Shown here: in pieces, positions 10,550 to 19,822 of the stretch
Layout of the letters: each line of letters begins with the position of its first letter
How positions within the stretch are numbered: position 1 is the first letter of the stretch
From: Amphritea pacifica
GTDB lineage: Bacteria > Pseudomonadota > Gammaproteobacteria > Pseudomonadales > Balneatricaceae
DNA: 64,000 nucleotides
Assembly: GCF_016924145.1 (NCBI RefSeq)
Contig: NZ_JAFFZO010000029.1
Span: 1-64,000, forward strand
Direction of reading: 5' to 3'
Position numbers and translations under genes: made by a program
The notes under the pieces: model-generated
Told to the model about the DNA's origin: nothing
Databases searched by the model: none
The model's input: only the letters and a program-made list of their open reading frames with translations

Positions 10550-10572
10550 AAAAAAACAGGGTAGTCCCTGTT
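10550..10572 (-). terminator. terminator-like hairpin in the ftsY leader
   Basis: On the minus strand AACAGGG and CCCTGTT form a 7-bp stem with a 4-base loop, followed by seven T. It lies about 37 bp upstream of the ftsY ATG. The upstream neighbour is transcribed the other way, so this is not the end of another gene on this strand. It could attenuate ftsY transcription. Confidence 0.45.
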
Positions 10573-10677
10573 CCAACTGCGAGTCGTCCTGTATGTTTCA
10601 TTTAGGCCGCCTATCTTACCATAGTAAAGAGCGGCTGGGGCACTGAAAACAGGCCAGAAAATGACCAGGAACAACCG

Positions 10678-11913
10678 ATGCCGGAAGCAAAATCCCCACT
10701 ATTCAACCGAACCTACCTGAAGGTCATTGTCTGGATCGTTGCCATCGCAATTGTACTGCTGACGGCAGGCCAGAACCGATCCAGGGATTTCATCAGTATA
10801 CAGAAGCTGGCAGAGAGTCCGGTCTACTACGTTAGTCAGGATAAAGCCCCCTACCTCCAGCTGAGATTTCTCCTGCGCACCGGCGCCGCGATCAATGGCG
10901 ATCAGCAGCTACTGCAACAACTGTTACTGCAACAGCTGCAGCAGCAACTGGCAGGGTTAGCCACACAGCCGCCGTTTAGCCAACTCGGGACAAAATTAGC
11001 CTCTGAAGCATCAGATGATCGCATAACCATCGTCGCAACCCTGCCAGCAGACCGCAGCGGGGAGCACGCAGCAATAGCAGAGATGACCACTACGCTGTTA
11101 CAGCAACTCAGCAATTATCAGCCCGGCGACGATCTTGAAAAACGCTGGGAGCGACTGGAAGCGGAACAGTATCTCAACCTGAAAGATCCTGAAAGCCGAC
11201 TGCTCAACCACTTCAGCAACCTGCTGAACGGTCCGCTTTCCGTGCACCCGCTGCAACGGTTTGCCGACTTTTACCGCAACAGCACCTCGGAGGGAGCGGT
11301 TACCCTGACCCTGCAAGGACCTGCTGTCGTGGCATTAGCCGAAACCCTGGCGCCGTTATTACAAGACAGCAGTATTACTCCCAGCCTTACACCGCCCTCC
11401 CTTACGTCAACGCCGGTTCAGCTGGAGCCGGTCAGTAATCAAGCCTACAAACTCTGGGGAATCGCCCTGCCCGGACGCCAGCAACAGGATTTCCTCTCTG
11501 AACTGCTGGCGGTGAGAACCCTGCAACAGCTGTTGCAGCAACACCAGGCAACTTCACGACTGATCTGGAAATCACTGGACAAGCAGGGCTATCTCGCTAT
11601 GATTCTGCAGGGGCCGGAGATCAAGGCCGATACCGATCTGACAGCGCTGCTGGAATCATTGCAGGCGCAACTCAGTGATGAACTGATCGATAAAGCCCGC
11701 ACCACGCTGCAGACAAACTTCGATACGCTGATGGAACAGACAGACAATCAGTTGGGCTTACTGGACACCATCGCCTTCTATCAGTTACCCACTGACTACC
11801 TGAACAGCTTCGAAGACCGACTCAGGCAAACCAGCAACAGCCAGGTTCGGCAAACAATCAGCAGTTTTCTCAACAACCCGGGCCGCTATCAGATAACCCT
11901 GCCGGCATACTGA
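10678..11913 (+). CDS. membrane-anchored, non-catalytic M16 peptidase-like protein
   Basis: A 411-aa protein with one N-terminal TM (about residues 13-31) followed by a domain that resembles M16 (insulinase/pitrilysin-type) repeats. Its C-terminus ISSFLNNPGRYQITLPA matches the usual end of such domains. The zinc motif HxxEH is not present anywhere, and the sequence is unusually rich in Q and L. In Pseudomonas this position between ftsY and rsmD holds two M16 proteins; here there is one shortened protein, so it may be a non-catalytic relic or a structural partner. It is divergent from ftsY and probably co-transcribed with rsmD. Confidence 0.6.
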   Translation: MPEAKSPLFNRTYLKVIVWIVAIAIVLLTAGQNRSRDFISIQKLAESPVYYVSQDKAPYLQLRFLLRTGAAINGDQQLLQQLLLQQLQQQLAGLATQPPFSQLGTKLASEASDDRITIVATLPADRSGEHAAIAEMTTTLLQQLSNYQPGDDLEKRWERLEAEQYLNLKDPESRLLNHFSNLLNGPLSVHPLQRFADFYRNSTSEGAVTLTLQGPAVVALAETLAPLLQDSSITPSLTPPSLTSTPVQLEPVSNQAYKLWGIALPGRQQQDFLSELLAVRTLQQLLQQHQATSRLIWKSLDKQGYLAMILQGPEIKADTDLTALLESLQAQLSDELIDKARTTLQTNFDTLMEQTDNQLGLLDTIAFYQLPTDYLNSFEDRLRQTSNSQVRQTISSFLNNPGRYQITLPAY

Positions 11914-11949
11914 CCAATACCGGGTTCGACAGTACAGTAAGGAATCAAC

Positions 11950-12558
11950 ATGGCCAGACGCCGCCCAGAGCGAAGCTCGCAGAAAATCAGTTCAGGAAAC
12001 CAACAACTGCGCATTATTGGCGGTGAGTGGCGCGGACGTAAACTAAACTTCCCGGAGATTGAAGGCCTCAGACCCACCCCAGACCGGGTCAGGGAAACCC
12101 TCTTCAACTGGCTGGCCCTGTATATCCCCGGCGGACGCTGCCTTGACCTGTTCAGCGGCAGCGGTGCACTGGGCTTCGAAGCACTCTCCCGCGGCGCCGC
12201 CCATGTGACCCTGATCGACAACTCCTCAATGGTGATCCGTCAGCTACGGCAAAATATTCAGGATCTGAAAACTCAGTCAGCAGAACTGATCACCGGTTCA
12301 GCACTCGACTGGCTGGAAAAACGTAGTAACGATCTCGAAGTTCAATTCGATGTGGTGTTTATCGACCCGCCCTTCCGCAAAGAACTCGCCGAGCAGTGCT
12401 GCCTGCTGCTGGAACAGAAAAGCATGCTGACAGACAACGCCATGATCTACCTGGAAACCGAAAAAGAACTCACTAACCCGAGGGTCCCGGATAACTGGCA
12501 ACTGTACCGGGAAAAAACCGCCGGACAGGTGACTTATCGGCTTTACAAAAGGAGCTAG
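11950..12558 (+). CDS. rsmD: 16S rRNA (guanine966-N2)-methyltransferase
   Basis: Methylates G966 of 16S rRNA with SAM. The 202-aa protein has LRIIGGEWRGRKL at the start, RPTPDRVRETLFNWL, the SAM loop LFSGSGALGFEALSRGA, and the catalytic motif FIDPPF. It is 36 bp downstream of the M16-like gene. The stop codon lies inside the first of a row of palindromic repeats, which suggests that repeat DNA was added directly at the gene end. Confidence 0.95.
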   Translation: MARRRPERSSQKISSGNQQLRIIGGEWRGRKLNFPEIEGLRPTPDRVRETLFNWLALYIPGGRCLDLFSGSGALGFEALSRGAAHVTLIDNSSMVIRQLRQNIQDLKTQSAELITGSALDWLEKRSNDLEVQFDVVFIDPPFRKELAEQCCLLLEQKSMLTDNAMIYLETEKELTNPRVPDNWQLYREKTAGQVTYRLYKRS

Positions 12559-12641
12559 ACCGCCGCTTCGCGGCTAGCTTATCTAGAACGTGACTTCGTC
12601 ACTTGCTAGTAGTTAGACGGAAACTTCGTTTCCTTGCTAGA
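12554..12641. repeat. three tandem CTAG-bounded hairpin repeats
   Basis: Three adjacent short palindromes share one design: CTAG edge, stem, TTCG-containing loop, stem, CTAG edge. Stems are CCGC/GCGG (12554-12578), GTGA/TCAC (12583-12609) and GGAAAC/GTTTCC (12613-12641). Stem sequences differ while the layout is kept. Related copies lie at 13845-13877 and 49633-49656. Confidence 0.65.
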
Positions 12642-12903
12642 AAAAGCGCTTGTAGCAATCGTCAGGACTACTGGGATATAGTTAAATCTGGTGGGTAACT
12701 GAAGTACCCGTATCGTAGTCTGTGATTTTGATTAATCTGTGTAGCTCAGCTAGGCATGTCAACACAGTTCAGGCGGATATTCAGGATGAATACCATAGAC
12801 CCTTTCCTCCTCTCTGGTAGCCCTTGCCTTTGCATATTTAGTTACATATTCCTGAAATTTACGGCCTCTACGATACATCTTTTACCCGCCCCTGGTTTTT
12901 AAC
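12642..12903. other. gene-free left part of the insert
   Basis: Together with the hairpins before it, this makes a gap of about 345 bp after rsmD. It is AT-richer than its flanks and contains no ORF with a plausible ribosome binding site. I see no other structure in it. Confidence 0.4.
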
Positions 12904-13701
12904 GTGCCTTGCAAGGTAGCAAAACTTGCAAGCTCTGGAAGTTTGTATGAGATCAATAATAAATTGTTAGCCCGGTGGGGAAAATGGATGCAGAATAACC
13001 AATGGCAAGTCTTTGCGGACGAAGTTTTGAGTCTCACTAAATCTGTTTTGGATAACCTGGAAATCGACCGAGAAGACGGGCTACAGGTTCTCTCGTCAAT
13101 TCTATTTCGGCGAGTCATTTTTGGCGCGAAAGCTGTCTACTTGCTAGTAAGAAACAAGCTCTATACAGAAGCGCGTATTCAACGGAGAGGACAGTTAGAG
13201 GCTCTATTTTCTCTTGGTGCCCTCTATAGGAGCCCAGATATTTTGCAAGACTTTGTCAACAAGGATGTCCACCGAAGAATAAAGTTCTACCAAAATATAA
13301 AAAAGACAAGCAAGAAATTCAGGGGTTACCACTTGGGGGACATGCCTGATTCAGAAATAGATAAAGAAATAGAAGAATTGAATTCTAAAAAAGGCCCCCA
13401 TTTGTCATTAGAGACTCTTTCTCAGAAAGCAGGATTACATGATCTGTTTTTATCAGACTACTCCATGCTTTCGGAGGCGGCCCATCATGCAGCCAAAGAT
13501 TTAGAGCGACATGTCGAAGTTGACAAAGAGGGCAATATAACAGGTTTTCTGCTAGAAGATCCTGAGACAGATATGTCTAATCTACTATACCCCGCTCTAA
13601 GCCATCTATTAATGGCGTGGGATGCGATAAACGATATTTACAGGTTAGGGCAGGATCTCCGAATTAAGGAAACCTCTGATAAGCTTGAAGAGCTGGCCTG
13701 A
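12904..13701 (+). CDS. hypothetical protein, DUF5677-like
   Basis: A 265-aa, mostly helical, soluble protein with no signal peptide. The patterns RRGQLEALFSLGALYRSPD and SMLSEAAHHAAKDLERHV resemble the DUF5677 family (conserved Arg/Glu and His/Asn positions, function unknown). The GTG at 12904 has no clear ribosome site; the ATG at 12988 (237 aa) has GGGG nine bases before it and may be the real start. Codon use and base composition are clearly AT-richer than neighbouring housekeeping genes, and hairpin repeats border it on both sides. Both facts point to horizontal acquisition between rsmD and the M48 gene. Such genes often lie in defence or mobile islands, but no role can be read here. Confidence 0.6.
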   Translation: MPCKVAKLASSGSLYEINNKLLARWGKWMQNNQWQVFADEVLSLTKSVLDNLEIDREDGLQVLSSILFRRVIFGAKAVYLLVRNKLYTEARIQRRGQLEALFSLGALYRSPDILQDFVNKDVHRRIKFYQNIKKTSKKFRGYHLGDMPDSEIDKEIEELNSKKGPHLSLETLSQKAGLHDLFLSDYSMLSEAAHHAAKDLERHVEVDKEGNITGFLLEDPETDMSNLLYPALSHLLMAWDAINDIYRLGQDLRIKETSDKLEELA

Positions 13702-13811
13702 ATCAAGGGCTAACCAAGGGCTGCAGCGGACCGCTTTGTGTCGATAGATGACCATCCATACACATAGCAAATTAAGCGTCAAACCTCAGCATTTATCCAC
13801 AAATCCCGCTT

Positions 13812-13877
13812 CAAGCCTCCGCGCTAACGGAGGCTCTGACTAGCCGCTAGCAGTCGCGAAGCGACGTTCTAACCACT
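13812..13877. repeat. hairpin repeats at the right edge of the insert
   Basis: First a stem AGCCTCCG / CGGAGGCT (13813-13833) that could terminate the hypothetical gene, though without a T run. Then a CTAG-bounded palindrome with stem GTCGC / GCGAC and GAA loop (13852-13864). The second matches the design of the three hairpins at 12554-12641, so similar elements flank the insert. Confidence 0.55.
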
Positions 13878-13894
13878 AGCCACTTAAAAAAGCT

Positions 13895-15157
13895 TTACCT
13901 CGCCGGCATCGCATCATCGACATAATACCGGACTTTCATCGCTTCTATCTGCTTCAGCGTAAGACCGTCGTTGGTTTCGAAGGTCAGGGTGAAGCGCTGG
14001 CCCGGGCGGACGGTGCCGGGCTGATGGGCAACATAGCGGTGGATTTTGCCTGCGCTGTCCTGAGCGAGAAAGCCCATGATGACCCCTTTCAGCGGCAGGT
14101 TGCCGGAATAGCGCCAGCGGGTAGTCCAGCTGTTATCGGATGCCCGGCGCTGCTGTTCCAGTTTCATATAGCTTTCCACCGCTTTGACAAACTGGGCATA
14201 TTGCGACTGACGCACCGCTTCCTGTTTCGCTTGCTGGTGATCGACATAGGCGCCCAGCGCCGTGGACAGGATAGCGGATACGCCGCCCCCTTCACCGGCC
14301 AGTTCCTGATCCCGGTTCTCCCGCTTCTGCCACAGGCTGTTATTATCCCGCAACTGTGCCGCGTTAGGATTGATCCGCCCCGGCTGATAATACTGTTTGA
14401 CCCGGTCAGCCAGCGCCTTTGTCTCCGCAGCCCGCTCGGCATTCACCGGGTGATCGTGAGCAAACAGACTGCGGGCGTTGCCTTCCTGCTGATATTGTCG
14501 CTGCCAGATGCCGGTGGCGGCATAGGGGTCAAAACCGGCCAGCGCCGCATAGAGCACGCCGATACGGTCCGCTTCCCGTTCCAGCTCGTGCGTATAGGCG
14601 GCTTGATAGCCCTGTTTTCGGGCAGCGCTGGATGCCAGGGTACTGATCTGCTGCGTCGTTTGCCGTTCACCGGCGTGGTTGGCGACGGTATGCGCGATCT
14701 CATGGCCGACAACCGCAGCCACTTCATCATCATTTAGTTGCTGCATCAGCCCACGGTGAACCACAATATAGGTGCCTCCGGTAGTGAAAGCATTAAACGA
14801 ATCCCGATCGATCAATATCGGCTGCCAGCGCTCCTGACTCAGATGACTCACCTGATGGATGCGGTCAAAAATACGCACCAGTCGCTGATATTGCCGGCTG
14901 TCCAGCGCCGCGTTTATCCTGCGCCCCGCCTTTTTTTCATCGGCCAGCAACTGTTCAACTGCGGCATTCCCCTGACGTATCTGGGCACTGCGGTCCGCCG
15001 CGCTGAGGGTTCGCTGTCCGGTAACCCGGTCGGTTTCCGTGATCGATTCAGCGACATCGTAGAGGCCTTTATCGATATTTTGCAGGGTCTGACAACCACT
15101 CAGCAGAGCCACACAGCCTGCAATCAGCAGTTGAGCCAGTTGTTGATTTATTCTCAT
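13895..15157 (-). CDS. M48-family metallopeptidase, lipoprotein
   Basis: Periplasmic zinc peptidase of the M48 (LoiP/BepA-like) group, 420 aa. A lipoprotein signal with lipobox LLSGC places it at a membrane facing the periplasm. The HEIAH zinc motif is in VVGHEIAHTVANH and the third ligand is in ELEREADRIG. After the ~270-residue catalytic part comes a C-terminal region of about 130 residues with a beta-rich tail (GKIHRYVAHQPG, RFTLTFETNDG) that I do not recognise. Likely role: envelope protein quality control. It stands alone on this strand. Confidence 0.85.
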   Translation of the reverse strand: MRINQQLAQLLIAGCVALLSGCQTLQNIDKGLYDVAESITETDRVTGQRTLSAADRSAQIRQGNAAVEQLLADEKKAGRRINAALDSRQYQRLVRIFDRIHQVSHLSQERWQPILIDRDSFNAFTTGGTYIVVHRGLMQQLNDDEVAAVVGHEIAHTVANHAGERQTTQQISTLASSAARKQGYQAAYTHELEREADRIGVLYAALAGFDPYAATGIWQRQYQQEGNARSLFAHDHPVNAERAAETKALADRVKQYYQPGRINPNAAQLRDNNSLWQKRENRDQELAGEGGGVSAILSTALGAYVDHQQAKQEAVRQSQYAQFVKAVESYMKLEQQRRASDNSWTTRWRYSGNLPLKGVIMGFLAQDSAGKIHRYVAHQPGTVRPGQRFTLTFETNDGLTLKQIEAMKVRYYVDDAMPAR

Positions 15158-15259
15158 CCGCGCACCTTTGTTTCGTCCATCTCAATAACGATATTCTATA
15201 ATATTATTAAAAAAAATCTTCTTATAACCACCAAAGATCAATACATTCCATTATTGTAT

Positions 15260-15288
15260 TTGTGATAGCCTTGCAATTCAGCTAATAT
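15260..15288 (+). promoter_or_regulatory. possible coaD promoter
   Basis: TTGTGA, a 17-bp spacer, then TAATAT, about 54 bp before the coaD ATG in an AT-rich stretch. The match to sigma-70 consensus is only partial. Confidence 0.3.
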
Positions 15289-15330
15289 CGCGCACTTGCG
15301 GATTTGCTAATATTCATTCAAGCAGAGTGA

Positions 15331-15822
<492 letters not shown>

Positions 15823-15838
15823 TTTTTAGTAATTGTAA

Positions 15839-16111
<273 letters not shown>

Positions 16112-16130
16112 GCGTTCACATAGTTCAGAA

Positions 16131-16154
16131 AAGCAGGCCCAGGCCTGCTTTTTT
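16131..16154 (+). terminator. rho-independent terminator after fdx
   Basis: AAGCAGGC / GCCTGCTT stem with a 4-base loop followed by TTTTTTATT. It ends the coaD-fdx unit and separates it from the convergent DUF501 gene. Confidence 0.9.
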
Positions 16155-16165
16155 ATTGCCTGAAT

Positions 16166-16678
16166 CTACTGCGTCAGTTGCAGTTTATCCAGACCATAGC
16201 GGTTATCCAGTAACCGGCCTATCGCCGTGCCCCCCGCTGCCAGATGGAAGGCATACTGCATATGCAGACAGCGCACTTTCTCCCAGTGGCGAATACCGCC
16301 GATACCGTATTGGTTGAACAGATCGCTGAATCCCAGTGTGGCTATGCGTTGCCGGTCCCCCTCCGCCATCAGTCGCCAGCGCAGATTCACATAGCGCTGC
16401 TGATCTGCCAGATGCGCGCAGCGTAACTCATCGTCGGTTTCGATCTGCTGTTCGATCCGCTTCACCTCGCCACCGGTTTCGATCTCAGCAATCGCCTGAT
16501 AGAGATCTTTCGAGCTCAACCAGTACAGTGTGGGAAAGGGCTGATCATCCACCAGGGAGCGCATCTGTAATACTGCGGGGATTCCCTGTTGGTTTTGCCA
16601 GGCGATCGCTACCAGTCCGCGGGGTTTACGCCCCAACTGCCGTTCGATCAGCTCAAGTTGTTGTTCAGATACGGCCAT
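16166..16678 (-). CDS. DUF501 family protein
   Basis: A 170-aa soluble protein with GRKPRGLVAIAW and PTLYWLSSKD in the N-terminal half, and GIGGIRHWEKVRCLHMQYAFH in the C-terminal half, the conserved patterns of DUF501. No function is established. It is 32 bp downstream of the AstE-like gene on the same strand. Confidence 0.8.
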   Translation of the reverse strand: MAVSEQQLELIERQLGRKPRGLVAIAWQNQQGIPAVLQMRSLVDDQPFPTLYWLSSKDLYQAIAEIETGGEVKRIEQQIETDDELRCAHLADQQRYVNLRWRLMAEGDRQRIATLGFSDLFNQYGIGGIRHWEKVRCLHMQYAFHLAAGGTAIGRLLDNRYGLDKLQLTQ

Positions 16679-16710
16679 TAATGCTCCTGGTCCAGGTTCT
16701 GCTCTGATGT

Positions 16711-17679
16711 TTATAGACGTTCAGCAAGGGTAACCACCTCTTCACCGGCCACCGGCACCCTGGCGGGCATAATCAGGGTGCAGTTATCAAACGGCGCGGC
16801 AATCAGCGCCTGATCATCGGTGGCGATCAGTTCGCCTTTACTGTATTGCTCGAAACCTTTGACAGACTCAGCAAACCGAAACTGGTCGCTGTTTGCTTGC
16901 AACACCCGGTCAATACGGTAATGCCCTGCGCTGTTATCGGGCTGATAGCCCCACTCCGGCAGTTGAACGGATCCGTCCAGCATGCCATGCAGGGCGATGA
17001 AACGCAGGGTTATCGCCAGTGCCTGCTGGCTGGTTGATCTGGCAAAGTGCTGACCACACTCCGCCACCAGCGACACGCCACCCGCGCTATGACGCTCATG
17101 CTCAGAGATCAGTATCCCGGAGTGATAACTGCCCAGATCATAGAGCAGATGGGGAAAGGGGAAATCCAGCCGGTCGGCAAAGCTGCGGTTGCAGCCTTTT
17201 TGTGGATAGATCAGCATTGGTGCAACGGCAAAGGTAGTGGAGTGCAGATCCAGCAGGCTGTCGGCATTCTCCACAAAAGGCAGCAACGCGACCGCACGAC
17301 GGGCTTCATGACTATCGGGACAGGTCAGCCGGGCAGGCAGCCAGACCCGGTTCATATCCTCATCGAGACAGCGGCTGGCAAACGGACGTTGAGGATCGAA
17401 TGTTTTGTAAGCGTCAACATTGGCAAAAATCAGCGTCAGCGCCCCTCTGAGGGGGCGGATATCGTTTTCCAGCAGCCACAACAGGGCATTGGCACCACAG
17501 ATCTCATTGCCGTGGGTGAGCGCCTGAATCACCAGTTCCGGCCCTGGTTGCCCGGAATCCAGCCGATGAACATAATCAACGCCGCAGTTACCCTGTTGCC
17601 AGGGACTCAGATCCCGGGGTAACAGCTCAACAGGCGCATCCGATTCAGCAATCGAGAACCGGCAAGGTGGAACAGACAT
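16711..17679 (-). CDS. succinylglutamate desuccinylase/aspartoacylase-family hydrolase
   Basis: A zinc carboxypeptidase-fold amidohydrolase. HGNEICG supplies the first two zinc ligands (HxxE) and DLHS the third. The family removes acyl groups from N-acyl amino acids; the substrate here is unknown, and no other arginine-succinyltransferase genes are near. I chose the ATG at 17679 (AAAGAG upstream) over a TTG 15 bp earlier, giving 322 aa. A C-terminal beta-rich part (about residues 240-322) is typical of AstE-like members. Confidence 0.82.
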   Translation of the reverse strand: MSVPPCRFSIAESDAPVELLPRDLSPWQQGNCGVDYVHRLDSGQPGPELVIQALTHGNEICGANALLWLLENDIRPLRGALTLIFANVDAYKTFDPQRPFASRCLDEDMNRVWLPARLTCPDSHEARRAVALLPFVENADSLLDLHSTTFAVAPMLIYPQKGCNRSFADRLDFPFPHLLYDLGSYHSGILISEHERHSAGGVSLVAECGQHFARSTSQQALAITLRFIALHGMLDGSVQLPEWGYQPDNSAGHYRIDRVLQANSDQFRFAESVKGFEQYSKGELIATDDQALIAAPFDNCTLIMPARVPVAGEEVVTLAERL

Positions 17680-17739
17680 ATAAAGCTCTTTCAATAAAGT
17701 GTTATCGGGGTTTGTCAGTCAATATCGGGGGAACCGGGG

Positions 17740-19821
17740 TTATACTGCAGCGTATTGCTCATCACGCCCCAGCCAGCGCTGAATAATGGCATCGCTGAGC
17801 TGCGGGTCAGCGGCGAGCTGACTGGCAACCTGTTTCACCCGGGTCAGCAGATCCGCATCCCGCTGCAGGTCGGCAACCTTAAACGACATCATACCGGTCT
17901 GACGGGTGCCCAGCACCTCGCCCGGGCCTCTCAGCTCGAGGTCTTTTTCGGCAATCCGGAAACCATCGGTGGTTTCGCGCATCACCGCCAGTCGTTCACG
18001 CCCCTGTTGCGACAAAGGCGCATGATACATCAGCAGACAAAAACTCTCGACCGATCCCCGCCCCACACGTCCCCGCAACTGATGCAGCTGCGCCAGCCCC
18101 AGCCGTTCCGGGTTTTCAATAATCATCACCGAGGCGTTGGGCACATCCACCCCCACCTCAATCACCGTTGTCGCCACCAACAGATCCAGCTCAGCCGCCT
18201 TATAACGGGCCATAATTCCGGCTTTTTCAGCAGGTTTCATGCGCCCGTGAATCAGGCCTATACGCAGCTCCGGCAACGCCTCGCGCAGCTCCTCTGCGGT
18301 CACCTCGGCCGCCTGGCATTGCAACGCTTCAGACTCTTCTATCAGGGTGCAGACCCAGTAAACCTGCCGCCCCTGACCACAGGCATCGCGAACCCTTTGC
18401 ACCACCTCTGGCCGGCGCTGATCAGAGATCACCACCGTGCTGACCGGCGTACGCCCCGGCGGCAGTTCGTCGATGACAGAGCAGTCCAGATCGGCATACG
18501 CACTCATGGTCAGGGTGCGGGGGATCGGCGTCGCGGTCATAATCAGCTGATGGGGTGCGCGGTGATCGGTTCGCCCCTTTTCCCGCAACGCCAGGCGCTG
18601 ATGCACTCCGAAACGGTGCTGCTCATCGACTACCACCAGGCCGAGGTTGGCAAACCTGACCTCATCCTGAAACAGCGCGTGGGTACCCACCACCACCTGC
18701 GCCGAACCATCTTCTATAACCTCCAGTTGAGCCTGACGTTTTTTACCTTTCAGTTTACCCGCCAGCCAGGCGACGTTAAGCCCTAACGGCTCCAGCCAGT
18801 TGCTGAAACTGATAAAGTGCTGCTCTGCCAGAATCTCGGTGGGTGCCATCACCGCCGCCTGATACCCCCCTTCAACCGCCTGCAGTGTGGCCAGGGCTGC
18901 GACCACAGTTTTACCGGAGCCCACATCGCCCTGCACCAGCCGCAGCATCGGGTAGGGTTGCGACAGATCGGCAGCGATCTCTTCACTGACCCGTTGCTGT
19001 GCGCCGGTCAGCGGGAACGGCAAAAGCTGCACAAAGCGATTGCGATAGCGGCCATCCGCCACCAGTGTCGGCGCCCCTGACTGACGTGCACGCTGACGCA
19101 GTTTCAGTAGCGACAGGTGGTGCGCCAGCAGCTCCTCAAAGGCCAGCCGACGCTGCGCCGGGTGATAACCGTCAAGCAGCTGGGCCTGATCCGCATCCAC
19201 CGGCGGACGGTGCAGATAATTAACCGCATCATTCAGCGGTGGCAGACGCCACTGCTGGCGCAGGTTTTCCGGAATCAGTTCCGTCAGCGAGCCGTTCGCC
19301 AGATATTCCAGTGCGCCATCGGTCAGCGTTCGCAGGCGGGCCTGATTGAGCCCTTCGGTGGTGGGATAGATCGGTGTCAGCGATGCCTCAACCGGTGTGA
19401 TCACAGAATCATCTACCCGCCGGTACTCGGGGTGATAGATCTCCAGACCACTGGCACCGGTGCGCACCTCGCCGAAACAGCGGATCCGGGTGCCGGTTTT
19501 GAGATTATTTTTCTGCGCCGCCGAAAAGTGAAAGAAGCGCAGGGTGATGGTGCCGCTGCCATCCTGCAAACGACACACCAGACTGCGGCGGCGCCCCATC
19601 GCGATATCCGCAGCTCTCACCTCGCCCTCAATCACCCCCTCGTCACCGGGGCGCAGGCCTCCGATCGGCATAATCCGGGTACGATCCTGATAACGCAGCG
19701 GCAGATGGAACAACAGATCCTGCAGGGTGTAAATATCCAGCTTTTCCAGCTTCTGCTGCAGCGCAGCCCCAACCCCTTTCAGCTCAGTGACCGGGAGTTG
19801 CGCGAGGGAACGCTCGTTCAT
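17740..19821 (-). CDS. recG: ATP-dependent DNA helicase RecG
   Basis: Branch-migration helicase that remodels stalled forks and Holliday junctions. It has an N-terminal wedge/OB domain (LPLRYQDRTRI), Walker A GDVGSGKTVVA, the DEQH box (VVVDEQHRFG), MTATPIPRTL, and the motif VI region QLRGRVGRG. The start is ATG at 19821 (MNERSLAQL), giving 693 aa. A longer reading would intrude into oxyR. The ATG is one base past the oxyR stop, so oxyR and recG form one operon, as in Pseudomonas aeruginosa. Confidence 0.96.
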   Translation of the reverse strand: MNERSLAQLPVTELKGVGAALQQKLEKLDIYTLQDLLFHLPLRYQDRTRIMPIGGLRPGDEGVIEGEVRAADIAMGRRRSLVCRLQDGSGTITLRFFHFSAAQKNNLKTGTRIRCFGEVRTGASGLEIYHPEYRRVDDSVITPVEASLTPIYPTTEGLNQARLRTLTDGALEYLANGSLTELIPENLRQQWRLPPLNDAVNYLHRPPVDADQAQLLDGYHPAQRRLAFEELLAHHLSLLKLRQRARQSGAPTLVADGRYRNRFVQLLPFPLTGAQQRVSEEIAADLSQPYPMLRLVQGDVGSGKTVVAALATLQAVEGGYQAAVMAPTEILAEQHFISFSNWLEPLGLNVAWLAGKLKGKKRQAQLEVIEDGSAQVVVGTHALFQDEVRFANLGLVVVDEQHRFGVHQRLALREKGRTDHRAPHQLIMTATPIPRTLTMSAYADLDCSVIDELPPGRTPVSTVVISDQRRPEVVQRVRDACGQGRQVYWVCTLIEESEALQCQAAEVTAEELREALPELRIGLIHGRMKPAEKAGIMARYKAAELDLLVATTVIEVGVDVPNASVMIIENPERLGLAQLHQLRGRVGRGSVESFCLLMYHAPLSQQGRERLAVMRETTDGFRIAEKDLELRGPGEVLGTRQTGMMSFKVADLQRDADLLTRVKQVASQLAADPQLSDAIIQRWLGRDEQYAAV

Positions 19822-19822
19822 A

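Noticed and set aside
16711-17679. Naming the hydrolase astE
   Set aside because: The zinc motifs fit the family but no other arginine succinyltransferase pathway genes are near, and related paralogs have different substrates.
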